Assembly (NCBI RefSeq): GCF_008831285.2
Contig: NC_045139.1
Location: forward strand, 10,320,704 to 10,380,703
Direction: 5' to 3'
Origin: Nymphaea colorata
Taxonomy: Eukaryota; Streptophyta; Magnoliopsida; Nymphaeales; Nymphaeaceae
DNA: 60,000 nucleotides
Every line of letters starts with the position of its first letter. Position 1 is the stretch's first letter. Both the position numbers and the translations under genes were made by a program. The notes beneath the pieces were generated by a model. That model had not been told where the DNA came from, did no database searches, and saw only the letters and a list, made by a program, of their open reading frames with translations. Shown one piece after another: positions 44,751 to 54,626 of the stretch.

Positions 44751-44967
44751 AGCCAATCTTATCCTCACCTCGTCATGTGTAAATGGCGAAGGAGATTTTT
44801 CTAGGCATTGCCCCAAGTGAACTGCCCTCAGGTTGCCCCTCCTCTATCACTTAGTCTAGAGGTGGTTATGAGTACACACCCCTGGGTGCTCGGCCCACTT
44901 TCAGGAGATATGTGTCATGCACATGGACCTGTGCAAGATCCATAGGCCTATTTGTAACCCTTGGTAT
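44751..44967. repeat. Segmental duplication block B, copy 2, left part
   Basis: Matches 27484-27760. It ends with the GGTAT target site of the copia element that split this block; the remainder resumes at 50479. Confidence 0.8.
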
Positions 44968-45652
44968 TGTTGGGTCGGGTCCAGCCTCAAAAGAGGACCC
45001 GACCCGGCCCGTCACTTAAGTGACGGGCGGGTGAAGGAGAAGGCACCCGATGGTGCCCCTCCCTCTCACGACGCCTCACACATCTCTCTCTCTTTTTTCA
45101 TTTGGGGAAAAAGAAGAGGGTTTCCTCTTGTGGCTGCTCACATCAAGAGGAGAGGAAGAAGAGAAAGGCAAGGAAGAGAAGAAGGAGAAATCGCAGCAAG
45201 GTGCGTGGGTCGATTGGCACGCCAAGAAGAAAGAGGAAAGACAAAGAAGAAAGAGAAAATGAAGGAGTCTTCATTGGGTGATTTCTTTCTTGAATCTTTG
45301 GGGCTCTTTCTTTCATTCGTATAAGAGATTGTTATTGCTCTCTTGAGTTCACTGTTTTTCTTAAAACAGTAGGGATATTGTTGCTCGTGTATTTGGCTCC
45401 CTTTCTTGATATATAGAAAGTCTCTCTTGCCCGTGGTTTTTTACCCCATTATTGGGGGTTTTTCCACGTAAATTGGTGTCTCCTTTTTCTTGCATCTCTA
45501 GCATATATTTTGATATATATTGCTGCAACATTGGTGTTGGAATCTCGATCTTATGCACGCTGCCCTGTAATTCCGTTTTTCAGCAGTTTTGTGGTGGTTT
45601 GCCCTATTTTATTGTTGTTGAAGCATTCTTGTTGGGGGACACGACTATAACA
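44968..45652 (+). repeat. Left LTR of the young copia
   Basis: 685 bp, TG...CA ends. Near its 5' end are an 11-bp-arm hairpin (44972-44982 with 44995-45005, gggtcgggtcc / ggacccgaccc) and a perfect 20-bp palindrome at 45008-45027 (cccgtcacttaagtgacggg). A ttgatatatag string near 45406-45417 could be the TATA box. Short open frames inside are identical in both LTRs and need not be genes. Confidence 0.95.
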
Positions 45653-45655
45653 AAG

Positions 45656-45668
45656 TAGTATCAGAGAC
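45656..45668 (+). promoter_or_regulatory. Primer-binding site of the young copia
   Basis: tagtatcagagac, three bases after the LTR, resembles TGGTATCAGAGC (initiator-Met-tRNA site) with mismatches at the second and last positions. The leader to the ATG is 78 nt and contains a triplicated gttagc(g/a)cca motif. Confidence 0.75.
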
Positions 45669-45730
45669 AGGTTAGCACCAAGTTAGCGCCAGGTTAGCGC
45701 CAGCGTGGTTGTGAGCATTCTTATTAAAGG

Positions 45731-48700
45731 ATGGAGTCGACCCCTACTAGAATGGTCTCTTTAAATGGAAACAATTGGACTATATGGAAAGCGAAAATGG
45801 AAGATTTGCTGTATTGTAAAGACCTGTATGCACCAATTGAGAACCAAAAGCCAGCGAATATGACAGATGAAAAATGGAAGTTATTGGACAGGAAAACCAT
45901 TGGCACCATCAGACAATGGTTAGATGACTGTGTTTTTCATTTGGTATCCGCAGAGACGAGCGCTAAGTCGTTATGGCAGAAGTTGCATGATCTTTACGAG
46001 AGGAAAACAGCTGGGAACAAGGCTTTCTTGATTAGGCAATTGGTAAATCTGAAACTTAGAGAGGGAAAACCAGTGTCAGAGCATTTGAATGAAGTACAAA
46101 GCATAATCAATCAGTTGTCAGCCATGAAAATGATATTAGATGATGAGTTACAGGCACTCTTGTTGCTCAGTTCTCTTCCCGACAGTTGGGAGACTTTAGT
46201 TGTTTCTTTGAGCAACTCCGCTCCAGATGGTGTGCTTACGATGAAGCATGTAACCAGCAGCATTCTAAATGAAGAAACAAGAAGAAAGTCTCTTGGTACT
46301 GGTAGCTCGCAAGTGCTAGTGATGGGAGACAGGGGCAGACAGAAGAACCGTAACAAATGGCAAGACAGATCAAAATCCAGGTCCAAATCAAGACCAAAGA
46401 TGACAGGTAAATGCTTTCACTGTGGTATTCCAGGGCACAAGAAGATTGATTGCAGAAAATGGAAAGAAGAAAAAGAGCAGAAAAAGAAGATTCAAGAGAA
46501 TGTGAAGCCAAAAGAGTACACTGCAGTTGCTTCAGATGATGAGGTAGTGTTATTTTTATCTGAAGAAAATGATTGTCTTACAGTTCAGAATGGTGATTCT
46601 ACATGGATTTTAGATACAGGGGCATCATATCATGCCACACCATGTAGAGAGTTATTCTTATCCTACAGAGCAGGTGATTTTGGAGTAGTTCACATGGGCA
46701 ACAGTGACACTTCGAAGATTGTTGGGATAGGAGATGTTTGCATTCAGACGAGCACAGGATGCAAGTTGACTTTGAGAGATGTGAGACATGTTCCAGACTT
46801 GAGAATGAATTTGATTTCTGCAGGAAGACTAAGTGAAGATGGATATTGTACTTCGTTTAGTCAGACAGGTTGGAAACTTACCAAGGGGGCACTAGTGTTG
46901 GCTAGAGGTGACAGATTTGGCTCTTTGTATGGGATGAAGTCTCGAATCAGTAGTGTAGATGTCAATGCAGTTACTGGTGGTACTTCGTCAGATTTGTGGC
47001 ATAAGAGGTTAGGTCACATGAGTCAAAGAGGAATCGACTTGCTTACCAAGAAGAATTTGTTACCAAAGGCAGATGGTGCACAGATATCTCCATGTGATCA
47101 TTATTTGGTTGGTAAGTTGCATCGAGTTTCCTTTCAGAAAAAGCGCTCTTCAAAAACTAAACATGTTTTAGATTTAGTTTATTCAGATGTATGTGGACCT
47201 ATAAATGTGACATCTAAAGGTGGAGCATCCTATTTTGTTACATTTATTGATGATGCATCTAGGAAGGTGTGGGCCTTTACAATGAAAAGCAAAAGTGAAG
47301 TAAGTAGCATCTTCATGACTTTTCATGCAGCGGTTGAGCGCGAGACTGGTAAGAAGATGAAGAGACTGCGTACAGATAATGGTGGTGAGTACATAGCATC
47401 TTCTTTACGAGATTATTGTTTAAAGCATGGTATTAGACATGAAAAGACAGTTCCTTATACTCCACAGCATAATGGAGTTGCAGAAAGGATGAATAGAACA
47501 ATAATCGAGAGAGTTAGAAGTTTGTTATATAGCTCTAAGTTGCCAAAATATTTTTGGGCAGAGGCAATGCGTACTGCAGTTTATTTAATAAACAGGTCTC
47601 CTTCAGTGCCTCTAGATGGAGACATTCCACAGAGAGTTTGGTCAGATGAAGAAGTTAAGTATGATCACCTCAGAGTTTTTGGTTGCAAAGCTTTTATGCA
47701 TGTACCTAAAGAACATAGGACCAAACTAGATGATAAAGCTATTCCTCTGATATTTCTTGGTTATGCAGATGATGAATTTGGTTACAAGTTATGGGATCCA
47801 AAGAATGACAAAATCTACAGGAGTCGTGATGTTGTCTTCAGAGAGGATCAGACTATTGAAGATGTCATGGGAGACACGAAGTCAGGTGTGAATGCTAGTG
47901 GTGTTCATGAGCCAACCTATGCAGAACCTGAAGAACTTTCATCTGAGCATGGTGAGACTGATGAAGATGTAGAGGAAGAAGAAAGAGAGACAGATGAGCA
48001 GTATACAGATGGCAGCCCTATAGAGACTCAAACTGATTATGAGCATGAGTTGGAGGGGGAGCTTCCTTCGCATTCAGAGCCAATTGAGGAGCAATTGGGT
48101 AGAGGTAAAAGAACACGTATACCATCTACTAGATATTCTACTGATGAATATATTATGTTTACAGATAGTGGAGAGCCAGAATGCTATGCAGAGGTGCTAG
48201 ATGATGTGCATAAAGATGAATGGATTAAAGCTATGAAGGATGAGATGAATTCTTTATACAAGAATCACACTTTTGATTTGGTAGAGCTACCAAAAGGTAA
48301 GAAAGTGTTGCAGAACAAGTGGGTCTACAAGCTTAAAAATGAAGGTCAAGGCAAGTTGAGATACAAAGCTCGGTTAGTGGTGAAAGGTTTCAAGCAGGAA
48401 AGAGGTATTGATTTTAATGAAATTTTTTCTCCTGTTGTTAAAATGTCATCTATCAGGGTAATACTTGGTTTGGTGGCTTGTCTAGACTTGGAGTTGGAGC
48501 AGTTAGATGTAAAAACTGCTTTTCTTCATGGAGATCTAGAGGAAGAAATCTACATGACACAACCAGAAGGTTTTGTGGTTGCCAGGAAGAAACACATGGT
48601 TTGTAAGTTGAAGAAAAACTTGTATGGACTTAAACAAGCACCTAGACAGTGGTACAAGAAATTTGATGCATTTATGATAAATCAAAAGTATCGCAGGTCA

Positions 48701-49741
48701 GCTGTAGATCATTGTGTCTACATCAGAGAGTTCTCATCAGGTAGCTTCATTATCTTATTGTTATATGTAGATGACATGCTTATTGTTGGACAGGATTGTC
48801 AATTGATTAGCCAATTGAAGATCGATATGGGCAAGTTCTTTGATATGAAAGACTTGGGGCCATCACAACAATTGTTAGGCATGAGGATTGCTCGTGATAG
48901 GAAGACCAAGAGGTTGTGGTTATCACAAGAGAAATACATTGAGAAGGTGCTTAGCAAGTTCAACATGAAAGATGCCAAAACTGTAAGTACACCTTTAGCA
49001 GCACATTTTAAATTGGGAAATGAACAATGTCCTTTTTCAGCAGATGAGAAAGAAAGAATGGAGAATGTTCCATATGCCTCCGCAGTAGGGAGTCTCATGT
49101 ATGCTATGGTTTGCACACGCCCAGACTTGGCTTATGCAGTTGGTGTAGTTAGCAGGTTCTTGTCAAATCCAGGCAAGGAGCATTGGGCAGCAGTGAAGTG
49201 GATCCTAAGGTATCTGAAAAGTACTTGTACTTACTGTTTATGTTTTGGTGAATCTAATCCAGAGATACAAGGATTTGTTGATGCAGACATGGCAGGTGAC
49301 TTGAACTCTAGGAAGTCTCTTTCTGGTTATGTTTTTACTTTTGCAGGGGGAGCTGTATCATGGCAGTCCAGGTTGCAAAAGTGTGTTGCTCTTTCCACTA
49401 CAGAGGCAGAATATATTGCAGCAACTGAAGCTTGTAAAGAGTTGTTGTGGATGAAGAGTTTTCTTCATGACATAGGCCTTAGTCAGAAGACCTATGTGTT
49501 GCATTGTGATAGTCAAAGCGCTATACATTTGGCGAAGAATTCAGCGTTCCACTCAAGGACCAAGCACATTGATGTTAGATATCATTGGATTCGTGATGTG
49601 CTTGAGCAGAAATTGATTCAGTTAGAGAAGATACAGACAGAGAAGAATCCTGCAGATATGATGACGAAGTCTCTACCTAGAGAGAAGCATGACATGTGTA
49701 GAGACTTAGTTGGGATGACTGCCTTTAAGGCAGTGTATTAA
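45731..49741 (+). CDS. copia gag-pol polyprotein, uninterrupted
   Basis: 1336 aa, Tnt1-like throughout. In order: gag with NGNNWTIWKAKMEDLL at the N-terminus; CCHC knuckle CFHCGIPGHKKIDC (228-241); protease core LDTGASYHATP (Asp295); GAG-pre-integrase LWHKRLGHMS...CDHYLVGK; integrase with D486, D549, E585 (35 residues between the last two); reverse transcriptase with YVDD at 1012-1015; RNase H with D1184, E1225, D1260. It makes capsid, protease, integrase and reverse transcriptase from one frame for cytoplasmic particle assembly and nuclear integration. One oddity: the second Cys of the integrase HHCC finger is Tyr458, which may impair integrase. Start ATG 45731 is the first in the leader. 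Confidence 0.97.
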   Translation: MESTPTRMVSLNGNNWTIWKAKMEDLLYCKDLYAPIENQKPANMTDEKWKLLDRKTIGTIRQWLDDCVFHLVSAETSAKSLWQKLHDLYERKTAGNKAFLIRQLVNLKLREGKPVSEHLNEVQSIINQLSAMKMILDDELQALLLLSSLPDSWETLVVSLSNSAPDGVLTMKHVTSSILNEETRRKSLGTGSSQVLVMGDRGRQKNRNKWQDRSKSRSKSRPKMTGKCFHCGIPGHKKIDCRKWKEEKEQKKKIQENVKPKEYTAVASDDEVVLFLSEENDCLTVQNGDSTWILDTGASYHATPCRELFLSYRAGDFGVVHMGNSDTSKIVGIGDVCIQTSTGCKLTLRDVRHVPDLRMNLISAGRLSEDGYCTSFSQTGWKLTKGALVLARGDRFGSLYGMKSRISSVDVNAVTGGTSSDLWHKRLGHMSQRGIDLLTKKNLLPKADGAQISPCDHYLVGKLHRVSFQKKRSSKTKHVLDLVYSDVCGPINVTSKGGASYFVTFIDDASRKVWAFTMKSKSEVSSIFMTFHAAVERETGKKMKRLRTDNGGEYIASSLRDYCLKHGIRHEKTVPYTPQHNGVAERMNRTIIERVRSLLYSSKLPKYFWAEAMRTAVYLINRSPSVPLDGDIPQRVWSDEEVKYDHLRVFGCKAFMHVPKEHRTKLDDKAIPLIFLGYADDEFGYKLWDPKNDKIYRSRDVVFREDQTIEDVMGDTKSGVNASGVHEPTYAEPEELSSEHGETDEDVEEEERETDEQYTDGSPIETQTDYEHELEGELPSHSEPIEEQLGRGKRTRIPSTRYSTDEYIMFTDSGEPECYAEVLDDVHKDEWIKAMKDEMNSLYKNHTFDLVELPKGKKVLQNKWVYKLKNEGQGKLRYKARLVVKGFKQERGIDFNEIFSPVVKMSSIRVILGLVACLDLELEQLDVKTAFLHGDLEEEIYMTQPEGFVVARKKHMVCKLKKNLYGLKQAPRQWYKKFDAFMINQKYRRSAVDHCVYIREFSSGSFIILLLYVDDMLIVGQDCQLISQLKIDMGKFFDMKDLGPSQQLLGMRIARDRKTKRLWLSQEKYIEKVLSKFNMKDAKTVSTPLAAHFKLGNEQCPFSADEKERMENVPYASAVGSLMYAMVCTRPDLAYAVGVVSRFLSNPGKEHWAAVKWILRYLKSTCTYCLCFGESNPEIQGFVDADMAGDLNSRKSLSGYVFTFAGGAVSWQSRLQKCVALSTTEAEYIAATEACKELLWMKSFLHDIGLSQKTYVLHCDSQSAIHLAKNSAFHSRTKHIDVRYHWIRDVLEQKLIQLEKIQTEKNPADMMTKSLPREKHDMCRDLVGMTAFKAVY

Positions 49742-49780
49742 TTTTTGTTCATTTTGCAGGTATGATCCCTCTCTTGAGGT

Positions 49781-49793
49781 TGGAGGGGGAGTT
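49781..49793 (+). promoter_or_regulatory. Polypurine tract of the young copia
   Basis: tggagggggagtt ends directly at the right LTR; this purine run primes plus-strand DNA synthesis. Confidence 0.85.
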
Positions 49794-50478
49794 TGTTGGG
49801 TCGGGTCCAGCCTCAAAAGAGGACCCGACCCGGCCCGTCACTTAAGTGACGGGCGGGTGAAGGAGAAGGCACCCGATGGTGCCCCTCCCTCTCACGACGC
49901 CTCACACATCTCTCTCTCTTTTTTCATTTGGGGAAAAAGAAGAGGGTTTCCTCTTGTGGCTGCTCACATCAAGAGGAGAGGAAGAAGAGAAAGGCAAGGA
50001 AGAGAAGAAGGAGAAATCGCAGCAAGGTGCGTGGGTCGATTGGCACGCCAAGAAGAAAGAGGAAAGACAAAGAAGAAAGAGAAAATGAAGGAGTCTTCAT
50101 TGGGTGATTTCTTTCTTGAATCTTTGGGGCTCTTTCTTTCATTCGTATAAGAGATTGTTATTGCTCTCTTGAGTTCACTGTTTTTCTTAAAACAGTAGGG
50201 ATATTGTTGCTCGTGTATTTGGCTCCCTTTCTTGATATATAGAAAGTCTCTCTTGCCCGTGGTTTTTTACCCCATTATTGGGGGTTTTTCCACGTAAATT
50301 GGTGTCTCCTTTTTCTTGCATCTCTAGCATATATTTTGATATATATTGCTGCAACATTGGTGTTGGAATCTCGATCTTATGCACGCTGCCCTGTAATTCC
50401 GTTTTTCAGCAGTTTTGTGGTGGTTTGCCCTATTTTATTGTTGTTGAAGCATTCTTGTTGGGGGACACGACTATAACA
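49794..50478 (+). repeat. Right LTR of the young copia
   Basis: 685 bp, same length as the left LTR and no difference seen on reading, followed by GGTAT. Confidence 0.95.
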
Positions 50479-52330
50479 GGTATACCCCCTTTTGGTGCCT
50501 AATAAGGCCTTATCTGACCTGGCCAGCTTACCTATGGGAAACAAGTGGAATAAAAATTTATGAAGAGGTGAGAAGAGCAAGTGGCTGCTCGTAACTTTCA
50601 GCATTTGTTTGAAAGCATATACGCAGCTGAGAAATCACTTTCCAAGATATAAAAGGAATTAAAAACAGACGAGACCACCTGCACAAGTAGGTGGGAAATG
50701 GAAAGTCAAAGCACTTATATAGATCATGGATCGGATCCACTTGGATCCCGACATAACTGACGTTAATTTGCCAAGGCAATATCTCGAACTTTTTCATTTC
50801 AATATACAGCTCAGGCCCGAACCTTGTAGATATCCAGTACCACACGAAGCCGTGATCAGGCTTCAGCTAAGTACAAGAAAGTTTACTATATATTTTCATA
50901 GCCTTTGTATATATTTACTGGCAGAAAGTTTGGTTAGATGCAGTGATCTGGGCTGCATCAATGACACATGAGTCCAAAACTCGAAGATCAAAGTGCGGGT
51001 GCTCTGGTAGGTGACCTTTCATGCAAATCAGTGTCTTGAGAAAGGGAATTCGTTCAGATTGTAAGGGGGGAAGTCATCCAACATTAATCTAGTCATAAAT
51101 GAGAGTGAGTGTGGCGTATTTATGTGCCGTTCACTTCAATTCCCCGTTCAATCATGTTCCTAAGCATGATATCAAGCTCACATAAAAGTTTTAAATAACT
51201 AACTTACAAAAGCTGAGGTAGATGGCTCCCGCTTCATCAGCTTAATGGTATGATCCACAAGGAGGACTGCTTGCTAGAGTCAACTCTCTCTCTCTCTCTC
51301 TCTCTCGCTGAACCGGCGAATATTGTATGCTATTAGGGAGCACACAAAGGCGGTGAACTGATCTTAGATCTGGCGAGAAGGCACTGGGGATGGTATGTTG
51401 TTGCATTTGCCTCATCTCTAACCAAAGCCGATAATAAAATCAACACATAACCAATTTGGAGGCCACCATTATGTTGATGTGATTGATGTTCTCGTTGGCA
51501 TACAGTTACCCAAAGAGACAGCTAGCTGAAAGTGAGCAGAACATCAAATTAGCCACATTAGAGTTTTGTATTCAGCTCCCACTTGACATCAATTTGATGT
51601 GTCTCAGTGTCCGAAATTGATTCTTTTGAGGTCGTTTGACACCAAAAATAAATTGTCATTGTTCCATGAATCTGCTTCACAGAGGCTTTGTGATGATTTC
51701 ATAAATCTGCCTCAAAAGACACTTTGTGAGAATTTTTTGAGGAACATTTATAACACAATCACAAAGAGTTCCTCGTGCCAAACAATACCTTTGTGTCCTC
51801 TATACATGCAACAGCAGCCAAGGCTTGATACACTGAGTGGAGATTGGCTTCATTATTAGCAACTTTGGTTTCACTGTGATTATCACAAAAAGGTATTGCA
51901 TTTTCATTCAGCCTCTTAATTAAATTAGGGTAGCCTCCTACTCTACAGAAGAGAAGACTTGTGCATGATCCCCTTCTCATCAAATAGTTCTTGCACGCAT
52001 AATAAAAAAGCCATTATTCCCTACAACCTAGAAACACCTTCCATCTCAATCCATCTGTCCAACGTTCCCTCCCTTACCTCGATATTATGATAGCAGGATC
52101 CACCCCTAATCCTTGCTACAATTTGAAAAGCATTAGTCTTAGTATTTAGCACTAATACTTAAAGATGTTCCTCCCTCTCAAAATGGCACCCAAATAGGCG
52201 TCACATTGGACAAGGCCGGGGCTAACGTATTACCACTAACGTGTTATCATGTTTACTTATTGTAAACTAGCTAAAGCTACGGCAGCACTAACCAATTGGT
52301 ACGAATTGTGAGGACAATACATTGAATTAC
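50479..52330. repeat. Segmental duplication block B, copy 2, right part
   Basis: Continues the match to 27760-30040 after the copia insertion. It contains a (TC)n at 51284-51306 and ends at aattacataaaattatt, where the homology switches to the flank of the dead copia. No functional gene was recognised. Confidence 0.85.
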
Positions 52331-52856
52331 ATAAAATTATTTTATGTAATACATATTACTAGAGCAGCAGTTGGCTGTTTCAGTTCCTGCAGATTCAAAT
52401 GCAATACATGTCACTACAAAAAAAAAAAAGTTATGCCGGTGTGTCAATGCTGGATATGATCCGTGTTGTCGGTAACGAGAAAGCTATATCTGTGAAAAAT
52501 TCACTGGTATAGATAATATCACCGTTTAAGGCCCTCTCGCCACTGTACATATTCTTTAAGGCGTGAACATGATTTGGGTTTTCAAAGTGGGGGTCATTCT
52601 CCAGCGTGGGCAGGGGGCATTTTCAAGTGAATTTCTGCTCGTCATCACAACAGTGTCTACTCGATCACTGCTTCGCCAGTGCCAATGTCTCGCTCATCAC
52701 CAGTGGCAGCACCCTGCGTGATCATCATTCGAGCTCTGCTTGATCATAGTCAGAGATCCCTGCTTTATCCATATATAAAAAGAATACCATTATATTCTTA
52801 GGAATATTCTGGTCATTATGCAGAGTGAAACACATTATTTGTTTTGTATACAAGAA
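52320..52856. repeat. Left flank of the duplicated dead copia element, copy 2
   Basis: Counterpart of 4222-4760, with few differences (for example cagcgtgggcagggggc versus cagcgtggtagggggc). Confidence 0.88.
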
Positions 52857-52861
52857 GATAC

Positions 52862-53251
52862 TGTTAGAGAACCAACTCATGCCGTGAAGGATGGCCATAC
52901 CTATAAGACAAATAAATGTATTGCCAAGAAATCAGAGGATGTTGCCATAAAATCTGTTGCCAAGAAATCAGAGGATGCTGCCGTAAAATCAGAAGAAAAG
53001 AATATCATCCAAATCTCTTTTTCTTAGAAAAGAGATAAAATAGGCATCACAAGCGGAGATGATTTCTTAACGAAACAAATTGTAAAAATCAACTTCATCA
53101 TTTTAGGAGTTCAAGTTGTAATTAATGTTCTTTAAATAGTGGAACCTCTATCTCTCGTTACTATATTGAGAAGAGAATAGAGAGTATTGAGTAAGTAGGT
53201 GATTTCAGCACTGAAACTTGTTAATTGCTTTCTTTGTTAGTTTTTCTATTA
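52862..53251 (+). repeat. Left LTR of copia copy 2
   Basis: 390 bp, tgttagagaaccaactcatg to tttttctatta. It is followed directly by the primer-binding site tggtattagagc (53252-53263). It contains a small duplication of the tgccaagaaatcagaggatg unit (52922-52978). Confidence 0.9.
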
Positions 53252-53300
53252 TGGTATTAGAGCTGCATGGTTGATCATCTGGCTTGATCCATTGGTATCT

Positions 53301-53924
53301 ATGGGAGCATCTTCTTCATCATTGACCTCTTAAATGTCGAACAGATTTCTGAGCACCAACTTCAACTTTAACCAGGTGCCATCAAACTTTTCTTAGTTTC
53401 TCTCAATGAAACTTACAACAGATAATTATATGTTTTGGGTTGCTCAATTCAAACTCATCTTGATTACTTGTGGGCTCAAGAGTGATATTGATCCAACAAA
53501 CCACTGTTTATCCAAAACTGTTTGAAACTTTAATGATGTAAATCCTGATTACATCTTATGGTTGAAGCGTGATCAGCTTGTTTTGAGTTGGATTATTACC
53601 TCGTTAAGTGAAAATGTCTTGAGTCAAGTTATTGGTTTGGAAACCACATATGAAGGCTGGTCATCTTAAGAAGTCATATGCTTCTCATATTCGTTCAGCA
53701 TAATTCTTCTTAAGAAGTGGATAAACATTTTCAATATGCAAAAACTATTGCACATCAATTAACTATTGTCTCTAAACCTATTGATGATGATGATCTTGTC
53801 ATGCATTTGTTGAAAGGATTGCCAAATAAATATCATGCCTTCAAGGTTTCAATGGAGACCTGATCTACACTAGTAGCGTTAGAAAAGCTTCGTGGTCTGC
53901 TCTTGACTCAAGAATGTAACATAA
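53301..53924 (+). pseudogene. copia gag remnant, copy 2, 5' part
   Basis: ATG 53301 starts MGASSSSLTS and hits a TAA where copy 1 has TCA. It then reads NQVPSNF, a second stop, and KLTTDNYMFWVAQFKLIL. Frameshifts and a deletion around 53690-53730 follow. At 53924 the Harbinger element interrupts the reading frame; the gene resumes at 56027. Confidence 0.83.
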
Positions 53925-54464
53925 GGCCATGTTTGATGGCCTGGATTTTTTGAGAGGGACGAATTTTTCTAGGTAAAAAAGCCATGGTAAATGTTCGGTC
54001 AGTGAAACTTTCCTTTTTCCTAATCCAGGCCATGTTTGATGGCCCAGAATTTTTTTTCGAGGTAAAATATTCCATGTTTGGTATGCAAGAAAACTTTTTC
54101 ATGGAAAAAAAATTGACGGTTGCATTATTGCCTAGAAATTTCCTGCTGAACAATGATCTTTCTCCCAAGGTTCCAAATTTTACAGGCACATTTGCAAAGC
54201 ACATCTTAGGAGGGAGTTCCGGAGGATTCAGTTAACAAGATACAAGGAAAGTAGAAATCAAAAATTTTAGGTTTATGTGCTCATACAAAGAAGCATTCAG
54301 AATCTCAAAAAGTCATCATGCAGTAGATACAATTTCCTCTAAAAATACTCCAGCACAAAAAGTAGAGTAACTAAAAATATATCTATATAGTTAATAAACC
54401 ATTCTTAGCCATAAAGAGATCTTAAACGGTGTCAGACAGAGCAATTTATGTACTTATGTTGTAC

Positions 54465-54626
54465 CTCTCCAATATTTTATCAAAATCCATGTAAAACTCG
54501 TCGCATGACACTACCACTAAATGGGTAGCATCGGCAATGTTGTTGCTAATTTTGCCACCACAAATGGAAACTTCAAGCTTCAGCCTTCTCAAGACTGTCT
54601 CTGACAGATTCTTCATATCCAAGTCC
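54465..54626 (-). pseudogene. Captured exon: BRCT-like, possibly from DNA ligase IV
   Basis: On the minus strand a 162-nt segment is bounded by an acceptor (tatcatgcag) and a donor (gag-ag-gtacaa) and is open without stops. It includes LSETVLRRLKLEVSICGGKI and SNNIADATHLVVVS, followed by FDKILE. GGKIS-NN-ATHLVV is the pattern of a BRCT repeat. The nearest family I can suggest is the C-terminal BRCT of plant DNA ligase 4, a non-homologous end-joining enzyme. Intact splice sites mean the piece was acquired from genomic DNA, not mRNA. Other exons were not identified with confidence, although a minus frame at 55337-55621 (DGGKEILELRVVLLRKRDF, VKNEKVVESMHSGIQDM) may be further captured material. 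Confidence 0.5.

Larger units (their letters stand above)
44968..50478 (+). mobile_element. Complete, young Ty1-copia retrotransposon (Tork/Tnt1-like)
   Basis: 5511 bp. LTRs 44968-45652 and 49794-50478 are both 685 bp and appear identical, start TGTTGGG and end ATAACA. GGTAT precedes (44963-44967) and follows (50479-50483) the element. A primer-binding site, one uninterrupted gag-pol frame and a polypurine tract are all present. LTRs are identical at insertion, so the lack of differences means recent transposition (or gene conversion). It sits inside duplication block B, whose other copy (27484-30040) lacks it. Confidence 0.97.

Noticed and set aside
49857-50150. 97-codon frame inside the copia LTRs (also at 44917-45324)
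   Set aside because: Found identically in both LTRs, Lys/Arg/Glu-rich low complexity, no domain; most likely not a gene.
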